This document shows, piece after piece, positions 10,098 to 20,064 of a stretch of 64,000 bases of DNA; position 1 is the stretch's first letter; every line of letters begins with the position of its first letter. Location of the stretch: positions 42,844 through 106,843 of the forward strand of contig JBDTAC010000089.1 of the NCBI GenBank assembly GCA_039924845.1, written 5' to 3'. The translations under genes and the position numbers were made by a program. The stretch is from Bacteroidia bacterium. GTDB lineage: Bacteria > Bacteroidota > Bacteroidia > DATLTG01. Under the pieces are notes generated by a model. That model had not been told where the DNA came from and did not search any database. It saw only the letters and a list, made by a program, of their open reading frames with translations.

Positions 10098-10799
10098 TAC
10101 CAAAACGCCATTTTGTAAAATCGGAATTAAATTTGTTTTATCAAAAGCCAAACAATATTTTATATCTTTTTTGAGATGTAAAGCAGCCAAACGCTGGCGG
10201 TGAGAAGAGTTTCTTAAATATTTATGCGGATTTATTTTTGCCGTTTGATACATGTATTTCGATGCTAAAGCGGCATCATCCAAAAAAGGAAAATTTTCGT
10301 GTTTCGATAATTCTTCCGCCACAGCGCCCGCAAACAAAGTATCTTCCAAATTAAAACGATTTTTCCAACCCGAACACAAAAGCAACACACTTTTATTTTC
10401 TTTTTTCAAAAAATCGCACAAAATGGTAAAATTTAAAAAAGAACCAACGACCACTTTATCCGCATTTTTTGCCGCTTCAATGGCTTGTGTTCCGTTGGTG
10501 GTAGTCAAAACGATAGATTTTCCTTTAATGCGCTCCGTCATATAATCGAACGGAGAATTTCCGAAATCAAATCCTTCCACTTTAATCGCATCGCGTTCGG
10601 CACCAGCTAAAAAGCCTTTTTGTTTGTAATCCAAGGCTTCTTCAACTGTTGCAACAGGAATAATTTTTTCGGCACCATGATGAAAAGCCGTGCAAATAGC
10701 CGAAGTGGCGCGCAACACATCAATAATTACAACGATACTTTCTTTGCGTTCGTAAACGGGATACAAGCTGGGCGAAAAGCAAACTTCTACTTTATTCAT
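10089..10799 (-). CDS. comB: 2-phosphosulfolactate phosphatase family (ComB)
   Basis: 236-residue member of the ComB family. In methanogens ComB hydrolyses 2-phosphosulfolactate during coenzyme M synthesis and is Mg-dependent. Conserved segments visible: VVIIDVLRATSAICTAFHHGA (about residues 23-43), KGFLAGAERDAIKVEGFDFGNSP (about 60-85), LTTTNGTQAI (about 98) and CSGWKNRFNLEDTLFAGA (about 143). No other coenzyme M genes are present, so the physiological substrate here is open. It has 34 bases to the upstream gcvT, same strand, possibly one transcript. Confidence 0.85.
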   Translation of the reverse strand: MNKVEVCFSPSLYPVYERKESIVVIIDVLRATSAICTAFHHGAEKIIPVATVEEALDYKQKGFLAGAERDAIKVEGFDFGNSPFDYMTERIKGKSIVLTTTNGTQAIEAAKNADKVVVGSFLNFTILCDFLKKENKSVLLLCSGWKNRFNLEDTLFAGAVAEELSKHENFPFLDDAALASKYMYQTAKINPHKYLRNSSHRQRLAALHLKKDIKYCLAFDKTNLIPILQNGVLVKL

Positions 10800-10833
10800 C
10801 GTGCTTGTTTTTTATTTTTTGACGAGCGTTTTT

Positions 10834-11940
10834 CTAATTATTTTTCAAAAAAGGAATTTTACAAACCTTTGCCTTGATGGCTTTATCGCGGATTTTAATA
10901 AATATCTCCGAATCGGGTTTTGAAAAATTAATTTTTACGTAGCCCATTCCGATGCCTTTATTTAATGATGGCGATTGCGTTCCTGAAGTAACTTTTCCGA
11001 TTACATTTCCTTCCATATCTGTAATTTCATAATCATGGCGCGGAATTCCACGTTCTATCATTTCGAAACCAATTAATTTTTTGGTAACACCTTTTTCTTT
11101 CTGTTCTAAAAATATTTTTTTATTGGTGAAGTCTTTTGTGAATTTCGTAATCCATCCCAAACCTGCTTCTATTGGCGATGTTGTATCGTCAATATCGTTT
11201 CCGTACAAACAAAAACCCATTTCCAAACGTAACGTATCTCGCGCGCCCAAACCGATTGGTTTGATGCCAAATTCCTTTCCAGCTTCAAAAATCGCATTCC
11301 ACATTTTATCCGCTACTTCATTTTCAAAATAAATTTCGAAACCACCAGCGCCTGTGTAGCCTGTATTCGAAATCAGTACGTTTTCAATACCGTTAAATTT
11401 TCCTTTTTTAAAAGTATAATAAGGCATTTCCGACAAATTAATATCCGTTAATTTTTGCAATGCAGGTAAGGCTTTCGGACCTTGTACCGCCAACAAAGAA
11501 GTTTTGTCGGAAATATTATGCATTTCTACATTCTTCGTATTGTGTTTCGAAATCCAATTCCAATCCTTCTCAATATTAGAAGCATTTACCACCAACATAT
11601 ATGTTTTTTCATCAATGCGATACACCAACAAATCATCTACAATTCCGCCTTTATCGTTTGGCAGGCAAGAATATTGCACTTTTCCATCTGCTAACACCGC
11701 CGCATCGTTAGAAGTAACGCGTTGAATTAAATCCAATGCATTTTCACCTTTCAAAATAAATTCGCCCATGTGCGACACATCAAATACTCCAACAGAACTG
11801 CGAACTGTAAGATGTTCGTCATTCAAACCGGAATAAGATACAGGCATATTGTATCCTGCAAAAGGAACCATTTTAGCACCCAAAGAAATGTGTTTATTTC
11901 CCAGTGCTACATTTTTTATTTCAGTGGCAGTTGTTTCCAT
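10834..11940 (-). CDS. gcvT: Glycine cleavage system T protein (aminomethyltransferase)
   Basis: 368-residue GcvT, which moves the methylene group from the aminomethyl-lipoyl H protein to tetrahydrofolate and releases ammonia. Family motifs in order: [15 protein letters not shown] (about residue 24), [12 protein letters not shown] (about 52), [10 protein letters not shown] (about 150), [14 protein letters not shown] (about 192) with the conserved Gly/Glu, and [20 protein letters not shown] (about 233). Normal length. gcvH and gcvP are not in the window. A -7 box lies 57 bases upstream at 11997-12004. An AT repeat variant (KINFS) lies in frame near 10921. Confidence 0.96.
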   Translation of the reverse strand: METTATEIKNVALGNKHISLGAKMVPFAGYNMPVSYSGLNDEHLTVRSSVGVFDVSHMGEFILKGENALDLIQRVTSNDAAVLADGKVQYSCLPNDKGGIVDDLLVYRIDEKTYMLVVNASNIEKDWNWISKHNTKNVEMHNISDKTSLLAVQGPKALPALQKLTDINLSEMPYYTFKKGKFNGIENVLISNTGYTGAGGFEIYFENEVADKMWNAIFEAGKEFGIKPIGLGARDTLRLEMGFCLYGNDIDDTTSPIEAGLGWITKFTKDFTNKKIFLEQKEKGVTKKLIGFEMIERGIPRHDYEITDMEGNVIGKVTSGTQSPSLNKGIGMGYVKINFSKPDSEIFIKIRDKAIKAKVCKIPFLKNN

Positions 11941-11996
11941 TTTATTTTTTTTCTTTTTATGAAAATTCGTATTGATTCTTTTATTCGTAACCGTTA

Positions 11997-12004
11997 CAAA
12001 TGTA
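11997..12004 (-). promoter_or_regulatory. -7 box TACATTTG of gcvT
   Basis: Exact TAnnTTTG on the - strand, 57 bases before the gcvT start, in the divergent gcvT-rpoD spacer. No TTG at the expected distance. Confidence 0.4.
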
Positions 12005-12152
12005 TTTATTTTTTAATGAAAATAGTTTCGATATCAACTCCAAGTTCAATTTTTGAACAGTCGAAACATTTCGGATTGTTTTTTCGTACACCCATATAAG
12101 TTTCAGAAATAAAAAAAGAACTCTATACGACAAAAATTACAAAACCTAATCT

Positions 12153-13022
12153 ATGCGCCAGTTAAAGATTTCCAAGCAGGTTACTAACCGTGAAACTGCT
12201 TCATTGGATAAGTATTTGCAAGAAATAGGACGCTTGAGTCTTATCTCGGCAGACGAAGAAGTTGTACTTGCCAGAAAAATAAAGGAAGGCGACCATGCCG
12301 CACTCGAGAAATTGACAAAAGCAAATTTGCGTTTTGTGGTTTCGGTTTCCAAACAATATCAAAACCAAGGACTGAGTTTACCGGATTTGATTAATGAAGG
12401 AAATTTGGGTTTAATAAAAGCGGCGCAACGTTTCGACGAAACAAGAGGATTCAAATTTATTTCCTACGCCGTTTGGTGGATTCGACAATCTATTTTACAG
12501 GCTTTGGCAGAACAATCGCGAATTGTGCGTTTGCCATTAAATAAAATTGGCTCGCTTAATAAAATAAATAAAGCTTTTGCGAAATTAGAGCAGGAGTTTG
12601 AGCGCGAACCTACACACGAAGAAATCGGGAACTTATTGGAATTAAGCGAATTGGAGGTAAAGGAATCTGTCAAAAATGCAGGCAGACATGTTTCCATGGA
12701 TGCGCCGTTGAGTATGAGCGACGACAACGATAATACGATGTACGATGTATTGCGAAGTGATGAAAGTCCAAGTCCCGAATTCGCCTTAATGAACGAATCC
12801 TTGAGACGCGAAATTGAGCGAGCTTTAACCACACTAACAGGACGTGAAGCCGATGTAATTCGTTTGTATTTTGGCTTAAACGGCGAACATGCTTTAACGC
12901 TCGAAGAAATTGGCGAACGCTTTGATTTAACTCGAGAACGCGTACGACAAATAAAAGAAAAAGGCATCCGAAGATTAAAGCACACTTCGCGCAGCAAAAT
13001 TTTAAAAACATATCTGGGATAA
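12153..13022 (+). CDS. rpoD: RNA polymerase primary sigma factor
   Basis: 289-residue sigma-70 factor of the compact Bacteroidota primary type, lacking region 1.1. Region 1.2 ([19 protein letters not shown]), region 2 with [18 protein letters not shown] and the -10-reading segment [16 protein letters not shown] (about residue 98), region 3, and region 4 with [17 protein letters not shown] and the helix-turn-helix [17 protein letters not shown] (about residue 255) are all intact. This is consistent with the TAnnTTTG boxes found throughout the window. It is monocistronic, followed by a hairpin at 13084. Confidence 0.96.
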   Translation: MRQLKISKQVTNRETASLDKYLQEIGRLSLISADEEVVLARKIKEGDHAALEKLTKANLRFVVSVSKQYQNQGLSLPDLINEGNLGLIKAAQRFDETRGFKFISYAVWWIRQSILQALAEQSRIVRLPLNKIGSLNKINKAFAKLEQEFEREPTHEEIGNLLELSELEVKESVKNAGRHVSMDAPLSMSDDNDNTMYDVLRSDESPSPEFALMNESLRREIERALTTLTGREADVIRLYFGLNGEHALTLEEIGERFDLTRERVRQIKEKGIRRLKHTSRSKILKTYLG

Positions 13023-13083
13023 AATCGGAATGTGTTTGAAATGTGTGCGTTGTTTCCTTCTTTCGTATTCTGATATCAAAAGG

Positions 13084-13111
13084 GTCTTTGAAAAATTATT
13101 TTTTCAAAGAC
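13084..13111. repeat. AT palindrome hairpin with GTCTTTG/CAAAGAC arms
   Basis: The arms (13084-13090 and 13105-13111) pair perfectly and extend into the AT core, giving a stem of about 12 bp. No T-tract follows on the + strand. It lies between rpoD and the adhesin gene. Confidence 0.65.
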
Positions 13112-13188
13112 AAATAAATGCTTTGATTTTAAGTAGTATCCAGCTCATAGAAGTGATCATTGAATAAACAATTATTAAAAATTTAGGA

Positions 13189-16100
13189 ATGAAAAAAAAA
13201 TTACTCGCAAAAAGTGTAACATTACTTTTAGTTGCAACTCTGTTAAGCCCAAACATATTTGCACAAAACTCCGGAACAAATTGGTTAATCCATTACAACT
13301 ATTCAAAAGACAGAGTTTTTTTGGAGAATAAAGGGCAGTTTTCAAATGAAGGAAATGGGAATTCGGCTATTAAATATGGGTTTGACGACGGTCAATCAAA
13401 AATTTATTTTACGGATAAAGGCATTCTGTACCGCTTCGATAAAAAGGAGGATACACCTCAAAATAATGAAGCAGGGGACAAGGATGAGCATAAAATAACC
13501 GTTAAAACAGACATTGTTTCTGCTATTTGGGAAGGCGCTAACAGCAATGTGCAAATCATAGGTGAATCTCCAAGGTCTGATTACTTTAGCTATAGCATTA
13601 ATAATAATGGAATCTTACGAAATATCAATCACATTGCAGCATTCCAAAAAATAATTTATAAAAACCTTTATCCTAACATTGATGTAGAATATATTTTTCA
13701 TCCTGATGAAGGAATTGAATATTCCTTGATTTTGCATCCAGGTGCAGATATTAATCAAGTAAAATTAAAATATTCGGATGGACATCGAGTACGTTTGGTA
13801 GATGGAGATACTCATATAACTACCTCATTTGGCGACATTATAGATCACGCACCTCTTGCATTTTATTCAGACAACCATTCCAATATTATATCCTCTCGTT
13901 TCGTAAAAAATTCGAATACCATTTTTTTTGGCTTAGTAAATTATGATACTTCAAAAGAAGTAACAATTGACCCTTGGACCATTGCTCCAGCATTTTCGAA
14001 TAGTAATAAAGTTTGGAATACACAGGTTGATGCTGCAGGAAATGTATATTTATATGGAGGTGATAGTCCTTTGGCTTTAAAGAAGTACAGTGCTGCAGGA
14101 TTACTTCAATGGACTTACAATACACCTTGGGATTCAGCTAATTATTGGATGGGTACGATGATTACCGATTTAGCTGGAAACTCTTATGTTACTTCTGGTT
14201 CTAACGGTGAGATTTCAAAGATAACTACTGGAGGAGCTTTGGTTTGGCACAATAATCCTAATGGACTTTTCGGACCACTTTTCGAATATTGGCATTTGGC
14301 CTTTAATTGCGATCAAACTCAGTTAGTAGTTGGCGGAATGAAAACTCCGAGTGCGTTTTCAATCAATGGCTATCGAGGCGCCATTATGACTATTAATCTC
14401 GCCAATGGAAGTATAACGAATACGATTATTGTTGGCGGCTTTTCTGGATTAGCTACAATTCATGAAGTCAGAGCTATTTGCCCTTCCTCCAATGGTAATT
14501 TTTATTTTATGACCTTAGATTCTATCGGATCGGTAACTCCCGCTCTAACATTAAACTATAAATCCATTAATGGGTATAATTTTTCTTATGGTAGTCCAAG
14601 TTACACCGTTAAAGGCAACTTGGGTTTAAATGCGATGAAGACAAACGGAAATTTCATCTATACACAAAATGGAAAAACTGTTGACAAACGTAATATAAGT
14701 AATGGAGCTATCATAGCAAGTTCTCCTATTCCAGGTGGAATTTCATCCTCCTTTTTTGGAGCAAGTTCTCCGGGTAACAGTGGATTAGATATAGACAGTT
14801 GCGGCAATGTATATGTTGGCTCTGGCAATCAAGTAGTACAATATGATGCCAATTTGAATCAGCTTTCCACTGCTGCTACACCTTCTGCTGTATATGATGT
14901 TGCCGTTAATAAAAACGGAGAGGTAATTGCTTGTGGAAATGGGTTTGCAACCTCATTGGCAATGGCAAATTGCCATCCGATAAAATCGATTTGTGTGATA
15001 TGTGTTCCTCCAACAATAAACATCACGGCTTTGCCAACTACCATTTGCGCGGGAAGTAATACTGTTCTAACAGCAAGCGGTGGAACAACTTATAGTTGGA
15101 GCACAGGCGCGACCACTAATCCAATAACATTAAATCCGGCAACTACCACTACTTATACCGTAACAGGCACTACAGGTGGATGTTCTGGAACTGCTACGGT
15201 AACTGTTATCGTAAATCCATTACCAACAGTTGCAGTTAATTCACCAACTATTTGTGCAGGAACTTCAGCAACCTTAACAGGAACAGGTGCTACGACATAC
15301 AGTTGGAGTACAGGTGCTACGACGAATCCGATAACTGTAAATCCAGCAAGTGCAACTTCTTATACGGTAACCGGCACTACAGGTGGTTGTTCAGGAACAG
15401 CAGTAGCGACAGTAACAGTAGTTCCAAGTTTAGGAATAACGATTAATCCATCACCAGTAACAATTTGTGCAGGTACGAATACGACATTGACAGCAAGCGG
15501 TGGAACAACTTATAGTTGGAGTACAGGCGCGACCACTAATCCAATAACATTAAATCCGGCAAGTACGACTACTTATACAGTAACAGGCACAACAGGTGGA
15601 TGTACAGGAACGTCAACGGTAACTGTAACCGTAAATCCATTACCAACAGTATCGGTTAATTCACCAACAATTTGTGCAGGTACGAATACGACGCTGACAG
15701 CAAGTGGAGGAACAACTTACAGTTGGAGCACAGGCGCAACAACAAATCCAATAACAGTGAATCCGGCAGCAACGACAACTTATACCGTAACAGGAACTAC
15801 TGGTGGCTGTTCAGGAACTGCCGTAGCAACGGTAACCGTAAACCCATTACCAGTAGTAACGGTTAACTCACCAACAATTTGTGCAGGTACGAATACGACG
15901 CTGACAGCAAGTGGTGGAACAACTTACAGTTGGAGTACAGGTGCTACAACGAATCCAATAACCGTAAATCCTGCAAGTACGACAACTTATACCGTAACAG
16001 GAACAAAGACAGGATGTACAGGTAGTATAACAGCCACAGTAACAGTAGATCCGGCAATCGTTTTAAATCCATCATCTACTCCAGCTACATGTGGAGGCAG

Positions 16101-18408
16101 CAATGGCAGTGTGGGTGTAGCAGCTTCGGGTGGTATAGGCACTTATACTTATTCTTGGAACCCTGGAGGAGCGGGTACAGCAAGTGTAGCGAATTTGAGT
16201 TCTGGATCTTATACCGTAACGGTAACGGATGCCAGCGGTTGTACACAAACAGCAATAGCCAATATAACAAATACAGGAGGTATTACATCTGTAACAAATA
16301 GTGCAACACCTGCAACGTGTGGTAAAAATAATGGAAAAGATACGATAACGAGTATAACAGGTGGTACATCGCCTTATACTTATTCTTGGTCAGGAGGACA
16401 AACTACCTCTGGTATATCGGGTCAAGCAGCAGGTACATACAACGTAACGGTAACAGATGCAAACGGTTGTAAGTACCCAACTTCTGTAATAATACCTGGT
16501 ACACCTGCTGTTTCAATTACAATGGGTGTAGCAACGAATGTTAGTTGTAATGGAGGTAATAATGGAAAAGATTCAATAATTGTTTCAGGTGGTACAGGAT
16601 CTTATACGTATTCTTGGAATACAATTCCTCCACAATCAAGCGCTACAGCGACTGGTTTAGCAATGGGGAATTATACTGTAACCGTAACAGATGCGAGTGG
16701 ATGTTCGGCAACAGGAACCATCAACATTACTCAACCAACTAAATTAGATACATCAACAAGCTATGTTAACGAATTGTGTAACGGCGGCAATAATGGAACT
16801 GCAACTGTTAATGTAACAGGAGGCACAGGAGCTTATACGTATGTTTGGACACCAAACGTTAGTAGTACAGGAACTGCCACGGCATTATCAGCAGGAGCTT
16901 ATTCCTTAACGGTGAAGGATGCCAACGGATGTAGTATTAGTAAATCATTTACAATTACTCAACCGAGTGCGATTGTTTTAAACACATCTTCAACACCGGC
17001 TACCTGCGGTTTGTCAAATGGAACAACTACTGTAAATAGCAATGGCGGAACAGGATCATACACCTATTCATGGAATTCTATTCCTGCTCAAACTACACAA
17101 ACTGCAACTGGTTTAAATGTTGGTACGTATACTGCAACAGTAACAGATGCCAATGGTTGCACACAGACAGCCTCGGCAACAGTGAGTGTTGGACTTGTTA
17201 CGATTAATATAAACCCTTCACCTGTAAGTATTTGTTTGGGAGATAGTACACTCTTAACTGCAAGCGGAGCAAGTACTTATAGTTGGAGCCCAGCTACGGG
17301 ATTGAGTTCATCAACTGTCTCAAATCCAACAGCTAAACCAATATCTACAACCACTTATACAGTAACTGGAACTTCCGGAATATGTACTGCTTCTGCAAGT
17401 GTTGTAGTAACAGTAAATTTACTTCCTGTAATAACGGTAAATCCCTCTCCTGCTAATATTTGCCAAGGAAGTAGCACCATTTTAACAGCAAATGGAGCTG
17501 TTACGTATGCCTGGATTCCGAATACAGGACTCAGTAGCACAACAGGCTCTTCTGTAACAGCAAGTCCAGCTTCTACAATCACTTATACCGTAACAGGAAC
17601 CAATGCTGCGGGTTGTTCCAACAACATTACTGTGAAGGTAATTGTAAATCCGAAACCAATTATAGACAGTTTAAGTGCGATTGTGTCACCGCCTTTGTGT
17701 AAAGGCATGAAAGGCAGCATTTCTGGTATTGTTGTAACTGGTGGAACCAGCCCATATACTTATTTATGGACACCTACTGGACAAAACACCGTAAATGCAA
17801 CAGGATTAGCCGCCGGAAGTTACACTTTAACGGTAACCGATGCATCTGGATGTACAGCTAATTCAGGACCGTATATCCTTACAAACAGTTCCGTAACAGC
17901 TTCGTTTATTGCTAACCCTGATTCAGGAATTGCTCCTTTGCAAGTAAATTTCACCAATACAAGTACTGGCGCAAATAGTTATGAATGGTATTTAGGCAAT
18001 GGAGATACGACCAACGCAACTAATCCGAATACGACATATCAAAATACTGGCGCGTACAATGTGGAATTAATTGCAACAAATGCCAATGGTTGCAAAGATA
18101 CCGCCTATGGTAAAATAGATGTATATGGTCAATCTATATTGATTATCCCAAATGTGTTTTCTCCTAATGGTGATGGTAAAAATGACCTGTTTACTGTGAA
18201 ATCCTCCGGAATAGTCGCACTTCATGGAGAAATATTTGACAGATGGGGCATTAAATTATATTCATGGGATGGCTCAAGTGGAGGTTGGAATGGTGTTAAT
18301 ACAAGCGGAGTAGAAGTTCCTGCTGGTACTTATTATTATCTTATTACTGCCACTGGAGTGGATGGTAAGAAATATGTTGAAAAAGGATATTTGACACTTT
18401 TAAGATAA
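13189..18408 (+). CDS. Giant modular T9SS-secreted adhesin-like protein
   Basis: 1739-residue secreted surface protein. It has a signal peptide (about 1-25, ending IFAQ), an N-terminal FLENKGQF domain (about 40-250), and a beta-propeller-like region (about 260-600). Next come five near-identical Ig-like repeats of about 69 residues, each with TICAGTN, TYSWSTGATTNPIT and TYTVTGT (about 612-960), five SprB-type repeats with GGTGSYTYSW and TVTDASGC (about 960-1335), two more Ig-like repeats, another SprB repeat, and a PKD domain (about 1567-1647, FTNTSTGANSYEW). It ends in the gliding/CHU_C type sorting domain (about 1648-1739: PNVFSPNGDGKNDLF, DRWG, PAGTYYY). The domain list implies T9SS export and a role in adhesion or gliding; the ligand is unknown. 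No exact AT repeat core falls inside. No clear promoter seen. Confidence 0.93.
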   Translation: MKKKLLAKSVTLLLVATLLSPNIFAQNSGTNWLIHYNYSKDRVFLENKGQFSNEGNGNSAIKYGFDDGQSKIYFTDKGILYRFDKKEDTPQNNEAGDKDEHKITVKTDIVSAIWEGANSNVQIIGESPRSDYFSYSINNNGILRNINHIAAFQKIIYKNLYPNIDVEYIFHPDEGIEYSLILHPGADINQVKLKYSDGHRVRLVDGDTHITTSFGDIIDHAPLAFYSDNHSNIISSRFVKNSNTIFFGLVNYDTSKEVTIDPWTIAPAFSNSNKVWNTQVDAAGNVYLYGGDSPLALKKYSAAGLLQWTYNTPWDSANYWMGTMITDLAGNSYVTSGSNGEISKITTGGALVWHNNPNGLFGPLFEYWHLAFNCDQTQLVVGGMKTPSAFSINGYRGAIMTINLANGSITNTIIVGGFSGLATIHEVRAICPSSNGNFYFMTLDSIGSVTPALTLNYKSINGYNFSYGSPSYTVKGNLGLNAMKTNGNFIYTQNGKTVDKRNISNGAIIASSPIPGGISSSFFGASSPGNSGLDIDSCGNVYVGSGNQVVQYDANLNQLSTAATPSAVYDVAVNKNGEVIACGNGFATSLAMANCHPIKSICVICVPPTINITALPTTICAGSNTVLTASGGTTYSWSTGATTNPITLNPATTTTYTVTGTTGGCSGTATVTVIVNPLPTVAVNSPTICAGTSATLTGTGATTYSWSTGATTNPITVNPASATSYTVTGTTGGCSGTAVATVTVVPSLGITINPSPVTICAGTNTTLTASGGTTYSWSTGATTNPITLNPASTTTYTVTGTTGGCTGTSTVTVTVNPLPTVSVNSPTICAGTNTTLTASGGTTYSWSTGATTNPITVNPAATTTYTVTGTTGGCSGTAVATVTVNPLPVVTVNSPTICAGTNTTLTASGGTTYSWSTGATTNPITVNPASTTTYTVTGTKTGCTGSITATVTVDPAIVLNPSSTPATCGGSNGSVGVAASGGIGTYTYSWNPGGAGTASVANLSSGSYTVTVTDASGCTQTAIANITNTGGITSVTNSATPATCGKNNGKDTITSITGGTSPYTYSWSGGQTTSGISGQAAGTYNVTVTDANGCKYPTSVIIPGTPAVSITMGVATNVSCNGGNNGKDSIIVSGGTGSYTYSWNTIPPQSSATATGLAMGNYTVTVTDASGCSATGTINITQPTKLDTSTSYVNELCNGGNNGTATVNVTGGTGAYTYVWTPNVSSTGTATALSAGAYSLTVKDANGCSISKSFTITQPSAIVLNTSSTPATCGLSNGTTTVNSNGGTGSYTYSWNSIPAQTTQTATGLNVGTYTATVTDANGCTQTASATVSVGLVTININPSPVSICLGDSTLLTASGASTYSWSPATGLSSSTVSNPTAKPISTTTYTVTGTSGICTASASVVVTVNLLPVITVNPSPANICQGSSTILTANGAVTYAWIPNTGLSSTTGSSVTASPASTITYTVTGTNAAGCSNNITVKVIVNPKPIIDSLSAIVSPPLCKGMKGSISGIVVTGGTSPYTYLWTPTGQNTVNATGLAAGSYTLTVTDASGCTANSGPYILTNSSVTASFIANPDSGIAPLQVNFTNTSTGANSYEWYLGNGDTTNATNPNTTYQNTGAYNVELIATNANGCKDTAYGKIDVYGQSILIIPNVFSPNGDGKNDLFTVKSSGIVALHGEIFDRWGIKLYSWDGSSGGWNGVNTSGVEVPAGTYYYLITATGVDGKKYVEKGYLTLLR

Positions 18409-18452
18409 TTGTATTTAAAGCTTTTAAAATCACACAATGAAATGTTAAGCAG

Positions 18453-18493
18453 ATACTTTCATTTCTAAGTAAATCACTTAGAGATGAAAGTAT
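18453..18493. terminator. Long hairpin after the adhesin gene
   Basis: 18-base arms (18453-18470 and 18476-18493) pair with one G:U and a 5-base loop. It lies 44 bases after the adhesin stop and is followed only by TTCATTT, so termination is plausible but weakly supported; it could stabilise the mRNA end. Confidence 0.5.
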
Positions 18494-18500
18494 TTCATTT

Positions 18501-18761
18501 ACAGTTCTTAACTACCTACTCACAGCTCATACTGCCTCACTCACAGTTCTTAGTGTCATACTAACAGTTCTTAGTGTCATGCTCACAGTTCTTAGTGGTA
18601 TACTCACAGCTCTTAGCGCCTAACTAACAGTTCTTAGTGTCATGCTCACAGCTCTTAGTGCCTCACTCACAGCTCTTAGTGTCATGCTAACAGCTCTTAG
18701 TGTCATGCTCACAGCTCTTAGTGCCTCACTCACAGTTCTTAGTGTCATACTAACAGCTCTA
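18501..18761. repeat. 21-bp tandem repeat array, 12 units
   Basis: Twelve direct units of exactly 21 bases (18501-18752) plus a partial unit, with consensus beginning ACAGTTCTTAGTGTCATG. Units differ at a few positions and two subtypes alternate (GTGTCATGCT and GTGCCTCACT). All forward frames and the reverse frame reading SMTLRTV are closed by stops, so it does not look coding. It starts 8 bases after the 18453-18493 hairpin. Confidence 0.9.
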
Positions 18762-18783
18762 TAATAGGCAAGTTCTCTTTAAA

Positions 18784-18951
18784 ATGATTAAAATTGAAAA
18801 GGAAGAATTGAACAGGCAGAAAATCGCTATCCACTACTTGATACAACAAATGCAAGAGCAGCTTTTTCCTTCTTCTTTGGAAAGAAATCAGCTAAGGTTT
18901 AAAATGAACATCATAAAAATCATATCTTTGATACTCATTTACCACTTATGA
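18784..18951 (+). CDS. Small ORF of 55 codons overlapping the next gene by ATGA
   Basis: Runs from ATG 18784 to TGA 18949-18951, and its stop overlaps the ATG of the next gene at 18948 (ATGA). This is the geometry expected for translational coupling. The first part is charged and helical (IKIEKEELNRQKIAIHYL), the last third is hydrophobic (IIKIISLILIYHL). I do not recognise it. It could also be leader sequence of the following gene. It is supported only by frame, position and overlap. Confidence 0.3.
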   Translation: MIKIEKEELNRQKIAIHYLIQQMQEQLFPSSLERNQLRFKMNIIKIISLILIYHL

Positions 18952-19970
18952 GAAAAATTATTTTTCTTGCTTTTTATTTTTGTGTGTTTTCCTTTTCAGT
19001 GAAAACAAAAGCGCAAAACCTTGTGCCTAATTACAGTTTTGAAGACACGATACAATGTAGTCCAAATGGTCAATTTACAGGTTATGTGAAGAATTGGACA
19101 GGACAAGGGGGCGGGGGGGGACTCGAATATTTTACTTCACAATGCTCAGATTATTACTTTGGAGTTCCTACAAATGATGTTGGACATCAAAATGCACATA
19201 CTGGAGTGTCGTATGCGGGTATTTATACGTATGTAGATTCCCTATATTATCCCACAGATCCTAATAACAGAGATTATATACAGGATAGCTTAATAAGCTC
19301 ACTAATAGCTGGAACTAAGTATTATCTTACTTTTTACGTAAGTTTAACAGATACTATGGCATACGCTTGCAATAATATGGGGGCGTATTTTTCTGATTCG
19401 GCTTTAGTGTTTAACAATACAACAAATGGAAGGGTAAAACCCTACCTGCATCCGCAGGTAATAAATGATGTTGTACATAACCCTTTGACTGATAAAGTAA
19501 ACTGGATGAAGGTAAGCGGCAGTTTTGTGGCAGCAGGGGGGGAACAATACATTGTGATTGGTAATTTTGTGGACGATGCTCATGTAGATACCGTTTTTGT
19601 CGGTCCAAAAAATTCGTTGTATTCATTAACAGCTTACTATTACATAGATGATGTAATAGTAAGCACGGATAGCACATACTCAGATAGCTTGTTTACAGGA
19701 GTAAATGAAATAAAGCCTGTTAAGGCAAATGTAAAAGTATATCCAAACCCAGCAACTAATTTATTGAATGTAGCAGTGGATATGCAACAAATTAAATCAG
19801 GTAGTATTTGTTTGTATAACACAACCGGACAAAGAGTAGAATGCGAAGATTTATCTGGTAATATTACAAGCATTTCAACTAATAAATTATCAGCAGGTTT
19901 ATATTATTATAGAATAACAGATAGCTATGGCAATTTAGTAAAAGCAGATAAGGTTGTTATAACGCACTAA
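18948..19970 (+). CDS. Secreted protein with T9SS type A sorting domain
   Basis: 340 residues: signal peptide MRKIIFLAFYFCVFS..KAQN (1-23), then a domain starting LVPNYSFEDTIQC typical of Bacteroidota carbohydrate-binding-like secreted proteins, with about 230 residues of beta-rich sequence, and a C-terminal sorting domain (about 258-340) with KVYPNPATNLLNV, LYNTTGQRV and LSAGLYYYRI. The domain predicts outer-membrane export by T9SS and cleavage of the tail. The ligand or enzyme activity is not evident. The first codons coincide with an AT repeat copy (18952-18966). Two long G tracts (19107-19120, 19536-19542) lie in frame and are unusual in this AT-rich DNA. Confidence 0.85.
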   Translation: MRKIIFLAFYFCVFSFSVKTKAQNLVPNYSFEDTIQCSPNGQFTGYVKNWTGQGGGGGLEYFTSQCSDYYFGVPTNDVGHQNAHTGVSYAGIYTYVDSLYYPTDPNNRDYIQDSLISSLIAGTKYYLTFYVSLTDTMAYACNNMGAYFSDSALVFNNTTNGRVKPYLHPQVINDVVHNPLTDKVNWMKVSGSFVAAGGEQYIVIGNFVDDAHVDTVFVGPKNSLYSLTAYYYIDDVIVSTDSTYSDSLFTGVNEIKPVKANVKVYPNPATNLLNVAVDMQQIKSGSICLYNTTGQRVECEDLSGNITSISTNKLSAGLYYYRITDSYGNLVKADKVVITH

Positions 19971-20039
19971 ATTAATTGACAATAGAGAATGGCATCTAAT
20001 TGCGAAAGAGATTTTAGCAAAGCGAAAGCAAAGTTTTTA

Positions 20040-20047
20040 TAATTTTG
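20040..20047 (+). promoter_or_regulatory. -7 box TAATTTTG
   Basis: Exact TAnnTTTG 17 bases before the ATG at 20065. No -33 TTG at the right spacing. Confidence 0.4.
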
Positions 20048-20064
20048 TAGGAAATAACAAAAAG

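Noticed and set aside
12464..12997. 177-codon open frame antisense to rpoD
   Set aside because: A shadow of a highly conserved gene; no family, no start signals.
18501..18761. CRISPR array suggested by regular direct repeats
   Set aside because: Units are contiguous 21-mers with no spacers and no cas genes nearby.
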